From assembly GCA_026724425.1 (NCBI GenBank), contig JAIUCV010000003.1, forward strand, positions 48,672,477 to 48,736,476: a stretch of 64,000 nucleotides of DNA, written 5' to 3'. This DNA is from Erythrophleum ivorense. Lineage: Eukaryota > Streptophyta > Magnoliopsida > Fabales > Fabaceae. This document shows, piece by piece, positions 1 to 11,072 of this stretch. The notes under the pieces were generated by a model. The model was given only the letters and a program-made list of their open reading frames with translations, was not told the DNA's origin and did no database searches. Within the stretch, counting starts at the first letter, position 1. Every line of letters begins with the position of its first letter. Both the position numbers and the translations under genes were made by a program.

Positions 1-4
1 GTGT

Positions 5-39
5 ATGAGAGAGAGAGGGGGGGGGGGAGAGAGAGAGTA
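5..39. repeat. GA/G purine microsatellite
   Basis: Short GA dinucleotide run interrupted by a run of about 12 G. No gene is attached to it. Confidence 0.85.
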
Positions 40-1167
40 TTGTTTCTTCAAAATATAATTGAGAGAGTTTCTTCATTATGCTCCTTTTTATTGATTTTTT
101 GAACTGTTTTGAATGGGATGATGCATTTTAAAAAATTTTAAAGGGCTTCATTCATTCATTCATTAAGACAGAAGTATAAATGTGATCAGATATACTAATA
201 AGGATCCATTATTAATAAAATAATTAGCTCAGATTAGAAATGAGAGGAAAGGATTTATGAGAGTGAGATTGGCAAGTCCAATTGCCAGATGCGCCGGTGA
301 AGAGTTGGAACCGTCAGAGAGAAAGAGAGTGAGATATAGAGTAAGTTCCTATTGCAATAATTATGTGACCCCAATTTTATGTCAGCTCTAAGAAGGCGGA
401 GAAACGTGAAAATTATTGCGTCTCTTCAAGTCCCTACAATTCAGTGCAAATCCAGGCTAGGGAGAGACATGCAAGTACAAAGGCAATGTGTGTGGAGTGT
501 GAGCCATTCATTCATTGAGAGCGAGTAGAAACATTACTGTCAATGGAAAACCAAGTGACTGAATGAGAAATGTGTAGGTTTTTATATATCTGGCCAAAAC
601 TGCTTTTTACCTACAAATTCACATCTATTATTTACATCATCACTAGAGATAGGACATCGTTTGTTTCAAGCTTCAAGTAAGAGTCATTTTCTTGGTCAGG
701 AATCAGTTTTTTGTTCTTCCAAATATAATATTTTTGCCACATTCAACGTGATCATCTATATTCAACTTGCTGGGAAATATCCTATATCCTCTTAGCTCAT
801 CCAATTGCAACTCATTAATTGATTCAATAAGAGACTCTTGGCAATATTTGTAATTTTCTTCTTTTCGTTTTATTTGAATAATTCTTAAATCCTTGATAAC
901 AAAACAATTCTCCCTTGCAAATCACACTAATAATGACATTTTCAACCATGCATGTATCTTTCGGTTGGATGACGTACTGGTTTGCTTCTGATGAATTTGG
1001 CTGATATGATTAATGTTGGTCTAAATTGATTTTATATTTACTCTATCTTTTTAATATGTTTGAATAAATATTACATGATTTTTGTAATAAGCTTAGTGAA
1101 CAGAAAAATTTATACTTTATAAAAGTATTGGAAAATCATAATTAATTTTTGAGGAAGTTCTATTTTT
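40..1167. other. Unassigned, probably interior of CACTA element
   Basis: No open frame of note and no recognisable domain. Its position before a CACTA transposase-like fragment and a CACTA terminus suggests it is degraded element interior, but nothing in the bases proves this. Confidence 0.3.
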
Positions 1168-1491
1168 GTGCTTGTAATTTTATTCAGTTATATTATATGT
1201 TGTAGAATTAGAACTAGATTATATGTCCTTGTGCAGGTTGACTATATGAGGGTCAAGTCTCAAGCGTTATCCAATGTTGTGTCAAATGGTACTGATAACT
1301 CTGCTATAGATACCATCCTCTGGTTAGAGGCTGTGGGTGGCGGGAATAAAATGGTTCGAATTTTTGGAGCAAGATTAGAGGCCCCTGACAACAATTCTTC
1401 TTCCACTCGAGGCAAATGTACACTTCACTCAAGCCTTAATCCACACTTTGAGGTTGAGTTACAGAGATGTACAGAAGAATGCATCTCTTAA
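1168..1491 (+). pseudogene. Plant CACTA (En/Spm) transposase-associated fragment
   Basis: Open frame of 107 codons. Residues from about 50 contain a WLEAVGGGNKMVRIFGARLE segment. It resembles the tryptophan, GG, RV/RI-(Y/F)-G core of the plant transposase (Ptta/En/Spm) family that accompanies CACTA elements. The first 30 residues are hydrophobic AT-rich translation and probably not coding, since the sequence around 1230-1240 could be an intron acceptor. The frame stops at 1489-1491, and the following sequence to about 1620 still reads as poorly conserved coding-like DNA with stops. A CACTA-type terminus lies 900 bp downstream on the same strand, which fits a decayed internal gene. The family assignment is by pattern memory, not by search. 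Confidence 0.5.
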
Positions 1492-1789
1492 ACAAATAGT
1501 TCCTAAGTAAAGCCAAGTGATCATGTCTCTTAAAGGCCAACTCGACAAAGTGATTACTCATATCCAACTAGACCCTTATTGACGAAGAACTAGCAATAGA
1601 TGAGGATGTGTAGGAACCTCCACCAAATTAGGATGATCTTTGTTTTCTTTTCTAGATATTAATTTGTTTCCTTTTCCAATATTTGGAGGATTACTTGGTT
1701 GACATGTGCTAATTGTCGCATCTATTTGAAATTATGACTGCCTTTTTTATTGCCTAAATATATACTTATTTTTACATATCAGGTTGTGC

Positions 1790-2394
1790 ACTCATATATG
1801 TATTATTGGAAAACAAAATAATAATATAAATTTGGGCTGAATCTAAAAAACATCCATCTCTAATTAGAGATGAATTTAGGATAAAAGAATTGGTTAGGAT
1901 ATGGAAAATTTGGTTTTCGATCAAAGACAGATTTAGGATGCAACTTCTGCCTCAAAGCAAAGAGGAAATTGGGAGGGGATGACCTGTCTCTAATTAAAGA
2001 CAGAATTGGGAAGGAATGATTCGCCCCCAATTAGAGATGGATTTAAGAGGGAATGATTTGTCCTTATTTGGGGACTAAGTTGGGAGAGAATAATCTGTCC
2101 TTAATTAGGGACGGATTTGAAAGGGAATATTTATCTCTAATTAGAAATGGATTTGAAAGGGATCAATTTTCTGTTTTCAATTAGAGATGGATTTATAATG
2201 GAATATATAATTCGTTTTCAAATAGGGATATTCCTATTTTATAAATTAGGGATGGAATTTTTTTGAGACAGAATTCTCCGTCTCTAACTTTGAGGTGAAA
2301 ATTTTCTTTATCTCTAATTATTCAGAGACAGATTTTACTTTATTTAGAGATGAATTTTTTGGTCTCTAATACCCTTTTTTTCTTTCTTACAGTG
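1790..2394 (+). mobile_element. CACTA element 3' end: subterminal repeats and terminus
   Basis: The block ends at 2394 with TTCTTACAGTG, the inverse of the CACTGTAAGAA terminus typical of plant CACTA elements. Inward of it lie about eight degenerate copies, in both orientations, of a motif like (G/A)AGA(C/T)GGATTTG and CTGTCTCTAATTA, spaced roughly 50-60 bp apart. In CACTA elements such subterminal repeats bind the element-encoded TNPA-like protein. The other terminus is not in the window, so the element's 5' end lies before position 1 or is lost. Confidence 0.72.
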
Positions 2395-2489
2395 AAAAAG
2401 TGGGATAGGGATTGGATCCATGTGTATAACGACTTTTTAACACTTGTTTAAAAGTGCTACTTGAATCAAGGTTCCTGGACAATATTATT

Positions 2490-2547
2490 GTTATATATTT
2501 ATATTCATTTAAAAAATATCCTACTTGTTTGCATTGATTTGTGAAAC
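2490..2547 (+). repeat. Left half of a target-site tandem repeat
   Basis: About 58 bp closely similar to 5840-5894, both ending in TTTGTGAAAC. The LINE lies between them, so in the empty site these two copies would have been about 100 bp apart. Confidence 0.7.
2534..2547 (+). repeat. Target-site duplication, 5' copy (RTE LINE)
   Basis: TTGATTTGTGAAAC is repeated exactly at 5779-5792, just after the (TTG)n tail. The first two or three bases are ambiguous with the tail, so the secure duplication is 12 bp. Confidence 0.85.
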
Positions 2548-2650
2548 TCTGCCTATGATGAACTTTCATGTAAATTATTTTTCATAGCCGGTCCCAAGCC
2601 CGAGAAAAAGAGGAGGGTTGTGTTAGGCAGTTGACAGCCAACGTAAAACT

Positions 2651-3559
2651 TTGTCGAATCTTTATGACATAGACAATCGATATATTAAACGTAAAGCTAG
2701 GTCGTTGCCTATAAGTAACGCGCTGTATAGCTCGGGTACAGTGAGAAGTGAGCAAGAGCCACTGCATCGACGCCTGGATGTAGTGAAAAATAAGCAAAGG
2801 TTCCCACATTTTCGTGAACGAATGTGGCTAAAGAAGCTAGTTCATGAGAGTAGGATTCGTTTTGGCACTTGAAATATAGGTACACTTACGGGTAAGTCTA
2901 TGGAAATAGTAGATACTATGATTAGGAGGAGGATTAATTTTATGTGTTTACAAGAAACTAAATGGGTAGGAGAAAAAGCGAAAGAATTAGACACTTCAGG
3001 TTTTAAACTTTGGTATACTGGTAAGGCTAAATTTAGAAATGGAGTAGGTATAATTGTAGATAAGTTTTGGAAAAATGCGATAGTGGATGTAAAAAGGTTA
3101 GGAGATAGAATCATTGCATTAAAGTTTGTAGTAGAAAAGGAAATCTTTAATGTTATTAGTGCTTATGCACCACAAGTAGGGCTAGAAGAATATCACAAGG
3201 TAAAGTTTTGGGAGGATTTAGAATGTTTAGTTCAAGAAATACCATTCGGAGAAAAGATTCTTTTAGGAGGAGATTTAAATGGTCATGTGGGAAGGGTATC
3301 TTCAGGGTACGAGGGTGTTCATGGAGGACATGGCATAGGGGAAGCAAATGCAGAGGGTAAAACTATTCTAGATTTCTCATTAGCGTTCGATCTTATATTA
3401 GCTAACACTTGTTTTAGAAAGCGTGAGGAACACCTTATCATGTATAAAAGTGGAAGGGTATGTTCTCAAATTGATTTATTTCTTATAAAGAAATCAGATA
3501 GAAAACTTTGTATAGATTGCAAAGTTATCCCTGGAGAGAGTTTAACTACTCAGCATTGA
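2651..3559 (+). pseudogene. RTE LINE endonuclease domain
   Basis: This part encodes the N-terminal region and the endonuclease/exonuclease/phosphatase domain that nicks target DNA. In order: a lead segment ending RIRFGT, then a TGA where the conserved W of the GTWN motif should be (near 2870), then NIGTL; LQETKW (the catalytic glutamate motif, about 2952); GVGIIVD; AYAP (about 3163); LLGGDLNGHVG (the catalytic D and N, about 3265); and the SQIDLFLI motif (about 3465). The catalytic residues seen are present. A second TGA at 3557-3559 separates it from the reverse transcriptase. Both stops are one transition from the expected residue. Confidence 0.85.
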
Positions 3560-3562
3560 GTT

Positions 3563-5675
3563 TTGGTTATGGATGTCAGAGTTAAGAGGAGAGTAAAAAA
3601 TAAAGGCGAAGATAGGGTGTTAAGAACTAAGTGGTGGCAACTAAAGGGGGATAAAGAAAGGAATTTGCAAAGACGGATTGTGGAGAAAGGATCTTGGGAA
3701 ATACAAGAAAGTGCTAATGATATGTGGAATGGAATGGCTAAAGAAATTAGGAAGATAGCAAGGGAAATATTAGGTGAATCAAAGGGTTTTGGACCTAGGG
3801 ATAAAGAATCTTGGTGGTGGGATGTGGGTGTACAAAATAAGATTAAAGTTAAAAGAGAGTGTTACAAAGTGTGGTCATTATGTAAGAGTAATGAAAATTG
3901 GGAAAAATATAAAGTAGCAAGAAAAGACACTAAGAAGGCAGTGAGTGAAGCGAAAGCAAGGGCATTTGATGGATTATACCAATCTTTAGGTACTAAAGTT
4001 GGAGAAAGAAGTATTTATAAGCTAGCTAAAAGTAGGGAAAGAAAAACAAAAGATATGGACCAAGTGAAATGCATCAAGGATGAAGAAGGGAAAGTGTTAG
4101 TAACGGAACAAGATATCAGAGAACGGTGGAAGGATTATTTTCATAGGCTTTTTAATGAAGGGCATGAGATTTTATTGCAATCTGATAGACTAGACATTAG
4201 AGAAGAGGATCAAAATTATACTTTTTATCGTAGGATTTGTGAGGTAGAGGTAAAAGAAGCATTACAACGAATGGAGAATGGCAGAGCAGTTGGACCGGAT
4301 AATATACCCATTGAGGTATGGAAGGGTTTAGGTGTGAAAGGCATAAGTTGGCTCACAAAGTTATTTAATGAAATTATGAGATCTAAAAGAATGCCAGACG
4401 AGTGGAGGAAAAGTACTTTAATCCCTATTTATAAGAGTAAAGGGGACATTCAAAATTGTACAAATTATAGAGGAATTAAACTCATGAGCCACACTATGAA
4501 ATTATGGGAAAGAGTAATTGAGAGAAGGTTAAGGAAAGAGACTCAAGTGATGGAGAATTAATTTGGTTTTATGCCAGGAAGGTCAACTATGGAAGCAATA
4601 TACTTGTTGCGAAGATTAATGGAGAGATATCGAGAGAATCAAAGAGATTTACACATGGTATTTATCGATTTAGAAAAAGCATATGATAGAGTGCCAAGAG
4701 AGGTTCTATGGAAGGCTTTGGAGAAAAAAGGAGTTCGTATAGCTTATATTCAAGCAATCCAAGACATGTATGATAAGGTTACAACTAGCGTAGTAACAAA
4801 AGGTGGACTTACGGAAGATTTTCCGATAACTGTTGGTTTACATCAAGGGTCAACTTTGAGCCCTTATCTTTTTACTTTAGTCTTGGATGTGCTTACTGAA
4901 CATATCTAAGAGTCGGTGCCACAGTGCATGCTTTTTGTAGATGATATTGTCTTAGTTGGAGAATCGAGAGAGGAAATGAATGAGAAGTTAGAGAGGTGGA
5001 AACTAGCTTTGGAAGCTTATGGATTTCGTTTAAGTAGAAGTAAAACGGAGTATATGGAGTGTAAGTTTAGTAAGAGGCATACCATTTCTAGTGTAGAAGT
5101 AAAAATTAGAGAACATATCCTACCATAAGTCACACGATTTAAGTATCTTGGATCTATCATACAACATAACGGAGAAATAGAAAAAGATGTAAAGCATAGG
5201 ATTCAAGCGGGGTGGATGAAATGGAGGAGTGCCTCGGGTGTTATTTGTGATAGAAGAGTACCACTCAAACTTAAGGGGTAAATTCTACCGCACAGTTATA
5301 AGACCTGCAATGTTGTATGGAACTGAGTGTTGGGCAATAAAAAGTCAACAAGAAAATAAGTTAAATGTTGCAGAGATGAGAATGTTGCGTTGGATGAGTG
5401 GACACACTAGAAGAGATAGAATTAGAAATGAATGCATTAGAGAGAAGGTGGAAGTCGCTCCTATTGTGGAAAAGATGGTAGAATCGAGACTTAGATGGTT
5501 TGGTCATGTGGGGAGGAGACCTATAGAAGCCCCAGTTAGGAGAGTAGATGAGATGGAGAATAGTCCAACAATTAGAGGTAGAGGAAGACCAAGAAAAACT
5601 ATAGGAGAAATTATTAAGAGAGATTTAGATTTAAATAGTCTATCTAAAAATATGATTTATGATAGATGTTTATGA
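3563..5675 (+). pseudogene. RTE LINE reverse transcriptase and C-terminal region
   Basis: Continues the same polyprotein. A charged linker (3563-4230) precedes the reverse transcriptase, which has GRAVGPDNIPIEVWK (about 4278), [28 protein letters not shown] (about 4562), [14 protein letters not shown] (about 4660), [13 protein letters not shown] (about 4834) and the active-site box FVDDIVL (about 4927). The usual box is Y/FADD, so the V here is unusual. Stops at 4559, 4907 and 5126 interrupt the frame. A one-base gain near 5276 shifts the last part, which carries the RTE C-terminal features MLYGTECWA, MLRWM and RLRWFGHV followed by a basic RGRGRPRK tract. Non-functional as it stands. Confidence 0.88.
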
Positions 5676-5733
5676 TAGATGTTTATGGCGTCGATTGATC
5701 CATGTAGCCGACCCCACTTAGTGGGAAAAGGCT

Positions 5734-5780
<47 letters not shown>
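5734..5780 (+). repeat. (TTG)n tail of RTE LINE
   Basis: About 15-16 TTG units directly after GGGAAAAGGCTTTG. Simple-repeat 3' ends in place of poly(A) are characteristic of the RTE clade. Confidence 0.95.
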
Positions 5781-5792
5781 GATTTGTGAAAC
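5779..5792 (+). repeat. Target-site duplication, 3' copy (RTE LINE)
   Basis: Exact copy of 2534-2547, see that entry. Confidence 0.85.
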
Positions 5793-6205
5793 AATATTTC
5801 CACTTAATATGTTCTTTGAACAAAAGTCCCATCTGGTGGTTATATATTTATAGTCATAAAAAAATCCTACCTGTTTGCCATTAATTTGTGAAACAATATT
5901 TTAATTAGTCCCATTTGGTGGCGAACACTACTTGATTTTGGCACTCAGAATTAAAAGAATAAAAAGAATCAGAGGAGGGAAGAAAGATTAAGAAATACGA
6001 CAAAGAATCAGACAAAGATGTCGCAGAGGTGGTCATGTGTGAAAGAAGAAAAGAGACAAAAAAAAAAAAGAATAAAATTTGATTAACTGAAGTAGTAAAT
6101 AATTGAGAAAGAAAATTTATGGAATAACATGGTACGGACCACGGAGATGTTAGTTGAAGAGGTTATTATTTTATTATGAATCAAGATGGGCATGAAAATT
6201 GGTCC
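5793..6205. other. Gene-free; contains right half of the target tandem repeat
   Basis: Two related units, each with TTTGTGAAACAATATTT followed by AGTCCCAT(C/T)TGGTGG, occur at 5783-5838 and 5885-5920. The remainder is AG-rich and non-coding, with no recognised feature. Confidence 0.55.
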
Positions 6206-6214
6206 AAAAGAAAG

Positions 6215-6528
6215 AAAATTTTGCATTTAAGAATTTATATCATATAAAATTTATAATAAAAAATTTAAAAAATTAAAATTATTTTTAAGAATTATTATTA
6301 CCATTAGATTTAAAAGATTTATTATCAGTTTGAGGGAATTTACTATTAGGTATAAGAAAATATAATAAATCTCTTAAATTCTATACTTTTTTATACTTAG
6401 TAGTAAATCTCTTAAAAGTAATAGTATATTCTTTAAAATCTGATAATAATAATAATCTTTAATGATAATTTTAATTTTTAAGATCTTTTAAAATAAATTT
6501 TATATGATATGGGTAAATGTAATTTTTT
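6215..6528. mobile_element. Foldback MITE, MULE-like
   Basis: About 314 bp of very AT-rich sequence whose two halves are inverted copies of each other; TATCATATAAAATTTAT at 6236-6255 pairs with its complement near 6490-6510. It is flanked by AAAAGAAAG (6206-6214) and AAAAGAAAA (6529-6537), an 8-of-9 target duplication. Termini (AAAATT-TGCATTT) resemble those of the MITE at 31444. Non-coding. Confidence 0.65.
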
Positions 6529-6537
6529 AAAAGAAAA

Positions 6538-7459
6538 CGGACATAAAAGGGTTTTAGTACACACTTTATGAATGACAGGTATACAAAGCAATTATATATT
6601 ACAACTAAAATAATTAAATATATTAGTTTCTTTCATGTTTTATCAAGATATATTATTCTAAATGATTAGAATTACAAAGTGGGCTAGTGCTTTGAGTAGC
6701 TTAATAAATTATTTTCAGGCGTCTGTATGGCCATTTTATAGCATTTTATGATGACATGGTTGCAAAATAATTATTCATAACCTCCACAACCTGCAAGCAG
6801 CAGAATTTAAATTATTAGATTATATAAAATAAATTTCCAACCTTATAAGCAAGCACACATGAATAATTATTTTTTGAAAATAGCCTAATAAGTATTAGTT
6901 TTTGAAGATTTAATAATATACCTATTGTTCCGACTAAAAAAAAAAGTTTTGCAAAATTAATTCTATTTAATCTGTCATGCTGTTATACAAGTAAGTCAAC
7001 GGCAGCTCCTCATGGCAGGAAGGGTCAATGGATTCATGGTCCCCTTTGATTTCATGAGTTATGGTATATATATCCCCGGTCTTATGAAATTTTTGTCACA
7101 TTTTACACTTTCTTAAGCTATTTGTGAAACTTTAATTCTTTGGAATATTTATTTATTAATAAGATATATGTGGCATTTATTTCTAGGGATAGTGTATCCT
7201 CTATCAAGTTAGCCTGGACGTGGACTAGAAAGTTAAATTAATCGAAAGCATGCAGATTTGAACTCAATTGTTATAAATTTCTTTTTAAAAGCTTCAATAT
7301 TACTAAAAAACTAAATTAATAATTTAGTCTTTAAAAAGTTATTTTTTTTAATTCGGTCTTTGAAAAATAAAACCTCTCAATTGAGTTTCATAATTTATTT
7401 CCTCCAATCAAATTTGTTCCGTATGTTAGAAAAAGTCATGGTCATCTAACAAGCTAGTT
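6538..7459. other. Gene-free AT-rich spacer
   Basis: No coding frame, repeat or RNA gene was seen. Near 7320-7420 there are stretches of the TTTAGTCTTT/TTCGGTCTTTG kind that often derive from old MITEs, too decayed to delimit. Confidence 0.4.
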
Positions 7460-7464
7460 GATAT
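7460..7464. repeat. Copia target-site duplication, left (GATAT)
   Basis: GATAT here and at 12218-12222 flank the two LTRs exactly, the 5-bp duplication expected of Ty1/copia integrase. Confidence 0.8.
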
Positions 7465-7708
7465 AGTTTGGATTCAGAGTAATATGAAAAAGGACTCAAC
7501 TGGATAATACGCTAGAGCCAATGTGTATTGTATTTATGCACAATTCTATTACATAGCAACCAATAGAATCAAGCCAGCACACTGACCAAAAACAATGTTA
7601 AATACATGTGTCTAAAAACAACATTTCCATATATCTATACAGTAGTGAACCTATTAGACTAGTAAATGGGCCTGACCCATATTAGTGTGTTAACCTGAAT
7701 CCTTAACA
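7465..7708 (-). repeat. Copia 3' LTR
   Basis: 244 bp, reading TGTTAAGG to TCCAAACT on the minus strand. It matches 11976-12217 except for about 11 substitutions and a 2-bp TT insertion at 7473-7474. Both copies end in CT rather than the canonical CA, so the non-canonical end probably predates insertion. Confidence 0.9.
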
Positions 7709-7720
7709 TCCCCCCTCAAA
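7709..7720 (-). other. Copia polypurine tract
   Basis: On the minus strand TTTGAGGGGGGA sits directly before the TG of the 3' LTR. It is the plus-strand priming site and appears intact. Confidence 0.85.
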
Positions 7721-8273
7721 TGAGAGGGTGACTGTGTAAGCCCGAGTTTGGTTCTGAAAGAATAAATCGAGAAGCACTAAGTGCTTTTGTCAAACAGTCA
7801 GCAAGCTAATCCTCTGATGGAAGATATCTAACTACAAGCCTCTTAGATAATACTTGATCTCGGATGAAATGAACATCCACTTCAATATATTTAGTGCGGG
7901 CATGAAAGACTGGGTTTGATGTAAGAGAACCAGCACTTAAATTATCACACCAGATAACAAAAGGAACTGAAGGTGAAAAACTTAATTCAACAAGCAATAA
8001 GTTAATCCAAAGTAGCTCAGCTGTTGTGCTAGCAATTGAGCGATAATCAGATTCAGTACTTAATCTCGCAACAACAGATTGCTTTTTAAAGGACCATGAA
8101 ATAAGGGAATTAGCCAAGAACATAAGGAAACCTCCAGTGGACTTTCTATCATCTGGACAAGATGCCCAGTCAGCATTTGTATATGCTGTAAGTTCAAGTG
8201 AAGGAGATCCTCGCAAATGCAAACCAAGTTTTGAAGTGCCTTTGATATACCTTAACAAATGTTTAACTGCAAA
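7721..8273 (-). pseudogene. Copia RNase H domain
   Basis: C-terminal part of pol. Motifs include LRYIKGTSKLGL, the first catalytic aspartate in AYTNADWASCPDDRKSTGG (8150-8190), the STESDYRSIASTTAELLWI segment with the catalytic glutamate, and WCDNLSA with the next aspartate. The frame passes a TAG at 7806-7808, where DQLADCL would be expected, and continues through LTKALSASRF to about 7725. Upstream, a TAG at 8274-8276 stands where the HWxAVK tryptophan is expected. Confidence 0.85.
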
Positions 8274-9170
8274 CTAGTGAGAAATAGTCGGTGAAGCCAT
8301 AAACTGACTCAATTTATTGACAAAATAACTAATATCTGGTCGAGTATTATTGAGGAATTGAACAGCACCCACTGTTTGATGATAAAGAGTAGGATTTTCA
8401 AATGGTTCTCTGTCATTAATTGACAAAGAATAACCTGTAACCATTGGTGTAGTAATAGGTTTAGCATCAGCCATTCCACAATGAGATAAAATATCATTAA
8501 CATATTTTTCTTGAGTGAGATAAAAACTAGAGGAATCACAAACAACCTCAAAACCAAGAAAATAATGTACTGCTCCCAAGTCTTTAAGTGAATAAAGTTG
8601 ATTCAGCCGAGAAACAAATTGTTGCAAACCGATAGTATTGCTACTAGTAACTAGAATATCATCAACATAAATCAAAACCATCATAATCTGCTTACTTTCA
8701 CGATAGAAGAACAAAGAAGTATCACATTTGCTATTAGAAAAACCCCAAGAATGTAAGGTAGTGCGCAAACGATCATACCAGGCACGTGGTGCCTGTTTAA
8801 GACCATACAATGCCTTGGACAATTTGCAGACATGATGTGGATATCATGGGTCAACAAATCTTTCAGGTTGTACCATGTAAACAGTTTTAGTTAATAGCCC
8901 ATTCAAAAAAGCATTATTAATGTCTAACTATCTAACTTCCCAATTAAAAGATGCAGCTATTATAAACACAATACAAATTGTAGAAGGTTTAATCACTGGG
9001 CTGAAAAGTCTCACCAAAATCAATACCAGGTTCCTGGTGGAACCTCTTTGCAACAAGTCGAGCCTTAAATCTATGCACAGTACCATCTAGTTTAAATTTG
9101 GTCTTGAAGATCCACTTGCTTCCAACCACATTGTAATTTGAATTAGGAGGCACTAGAGTCTAGGTTTTGT
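8274..9170 (-). pseudogene. Copia reverse transcriptase domain
   Basis: Reading on the minus strand: a NKT-(stop)-TLVPP start, where the W of NKTW is TAG at 9160-9162; WIFKTKF; RFKARLVA; then a one-base gain near 9002. After that come AFLNGLL (about 8905), YMVQPERFVDP with TGA at 8844-8846, LSKALYGLKQAPRAWYDRL (about 8820-8765), the active site LIYVDDILVTSS (about 8675-8640), LGAVHYFLGFEV and TGYSLS. A further TAG lies at 8928-8930. The YVDD aspartates are intact. Confidence 0.88.
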
Positions 9171-9430
9171 TTTTCTGCAATGTATCAAACTCATGCTGCA
9201 TAGCTTCTTTCCAATGTGAAATCTGTAAAGCATCCTTCACTGAAGAAGGTTCTTTGGTATATGATTCAGCAGTAACAACACCAGTAAATGGAATTTTTGG
9301 CTTGAAGATTCCACTCTTTGATCGAGTTATCATGGGATGAACTAACTGATGAGTAGATTGTTGATTCAATTAATCACTAACAGCTTCTGCTGCTGAAGAC
9401 TGAGCTAACAGTTCACTAGAACCAATCTAT
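9160..9430 (-). pseudogene. Copia integrase-RT linker
   Basis: Segment between integrase and reverse transcriptase, carrying the conserved HPMITRSKSGI box (about 9330) and the HWKEAMQHEFDTL box (about 9190-9220) found at this place in copia pol. It is interrupted by TAG at 9427-9429 and TAA at 9370-9372. Confidence 0.8.
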
Positions 9431-10620
9431 AACTGACTAGAATCAGAATTTTGATCAATCTGCACATTTTCAGAGGAATAGTTAGTGAATTCATTGATAG
9501 AAGTATCCTTTCTTGTTGAAGTTTTTGCTTCATTAGCAACATTAGTTGAATTGATAGCTTCTGAAGATGCTTCAGTAGTATTGAACCATTGAGTCAAATT
9601 GTCAATACTTGTCAAGTCTGACATATCACCATCTGACCTATAAGAATTCTTATGCAAGAAGGAATTAGTAAAAGGAAATTTATTCTCATTGAATACTACA
9701 TGCCTTGTAATATACATCCTTCCCTTTGAGTTCATGCATTTGTAGCCTTTGTGTGCTCCACTATATCCTATAAAAACAGACTTCTCTAAATGAAATTGAA
9801 GCTTGTGTCTATTATAAGGCCTTAAACAAGAAAAACATGCACAACCGAAAATTTTCAAAGCTTTATAATCTGGTTTCTTCAAAAGTAGAACTTTATAAGG
9901 TGATAAACCATGCAAAACAAGTGTAGGTAACTTGTTGACAATATGCACTGCAGAAGAAAAAGCCTCCCACCAATAATAAAGAGACATGTGTGCTTGTGCA
10001 AGCAAACTCAATCCTGTCTCTACTATATGTCTATGTTTTCGTTCTATTCTCCCATTTTGGGCTGACGTGTGAGGGCAAGGATGACGTGCTATAACACCAC
10101 ACTCATTTAGCAAGGGAGTAAAACTTCGAAATTCACCACCCCAGTCACATTGTATTGATTTTATACTCTTATTAAATTGATTCTCAACTAATTTCTTAAA
10201 ATGCACAAAGGCAGTTAAAGCATCACTTTTAACTTTCAGAGGGTGAATCCATGCAAAACGGCTGAAATTATCTAGAAAACTGATATAATAACGATGTCTT
10301 GAAGTAGAACACATGGGTGCTGGTCCCCATAAATCCATATGAATTAATTCTGAGATAGAATTTGCTTTAGATAGTGAAACAGTAAATGGCAAAGAATGCA
10401 TTTTCACACTTTGACATGCATTACAAAACTCTAAATTTTCATTAGATTTAAACTTTTGATTACAATCATGTAAAACATGTTTAACAGTTTTATTTGCGCA
10501 ATGTCCTAGTCTTTGGTGCTAGGTGTTGAGAATAGAAACATAAGCTTGACATTCAGCAAGAGCAGAACTTGAGAAATCAGGTTGATCAAACACTCTGCAT
10601 AGCCCATCACATTCCTTCCC
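9427..10620 (-). pseudogene. Copia integrase domain
   Basis: The zinc-binding H-H-C-C region is at about 10520-10405 (HQRLGH then CNACQS). The W normally before HQRLGH is TAG at 10519-10521. The catalytic core shows HMDLWGPAP (first D, about 10350), IQCDWGGEF (second D, about 10155) and NGRIERKHRHIVETG (catalytic E, about 10040). The downstream GYKCMN/VVFNE segment marks the C-terminal part. The D-D-E triad is present in the residues visible. Confidence 0.88.
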
Positions 10621-11072
10621 TCACAGCAATGTTTTGTTTGTTGTTTTGTCTTTAACAATACAATCATCAGAATCAAATTGAATCAGCACATTATTCTGTT
10701 TAGTCAGCTTTGAAACACTAATCAAGTTCTTTTGCATCTCAGGTACAACCAGGACATCATTGAGAACTAAATGTTTATAATAGTCACAAGAAAGTAAACC
10801 AATAGTAGTCTTTTTAATCATGAGTTTTTGACCATACCTACAGTGAGGCTACCAGAACTTTCTAAATTCTGATTCATCACTCTCTCTTCATTAGTGTGAG
10901 TCACATGATTAGTCGTTCCGCTGTCAATATACCACTCTAGATCATTGATAGTATCAGCTGTAGCTAAATAAGCTGAGAGGCCACCACTGCTTCGCTGATC
11001 ATTGTTCTTACCATAATTTTTATCAAATCTGTAATAGCACTCAACAACAGTATGACCCTGCCTGTTGCACAC
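10621..11072 (-). pseudogene. Copia CCHC knuckle, protease and pre-integrase
   Basis: Contains the zinc knuckle CNRQGHTVVEC with its first cysteine just upstream (CQVC; CX2CX4HX4C), then the aspartic protease active site WYIDSGTTNHV (about 10950), then the pre-integrase segment with LNDVLVVPEMQKNLISVSKL (10760-10690). A one-base loss near 10838 shifts the frame between protease and pre-integrase, and TGA at 10621-10623 ends it. Confidence 0.85.

Larger units (their letters stand above)
2548..5780 (+). mobile_element. Full-length RTE-clade LINE
   Basis: About 3.23 kb, the usual size of plant RTE elements. It holds an apurinic-type endonuclease region, a reverse transcriptase and a short C-terminal region, and ends in (TTG)n at 5734-5780 rather than poly(A), as is typical of RTE. 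Exact flanking target duplications show a single complete insertion event. The frame is broken by about five stop codons (near 2870, 3557, 4559, 4907 and 5126) and by one extra G in the GGGG run near 5276. Each stop can be derived from CAA, CGA or TGG by one transition. This light damage suggests a fairly recent insertion compared with the L1 at 41 kb. Confidence 0.92.

Noticed and set aside
2582..3114. Minus-strand frames opposite the RTE endonuclease
   Set aside because: Sense strand carries the known endonuclease motifs; the antisense frames have none.
8309..8557. 82-codon minus-strand frame within the copia RT
   Set aside because: Overlaps the RT frame in another phase; hydrophobic low-complexity translation.
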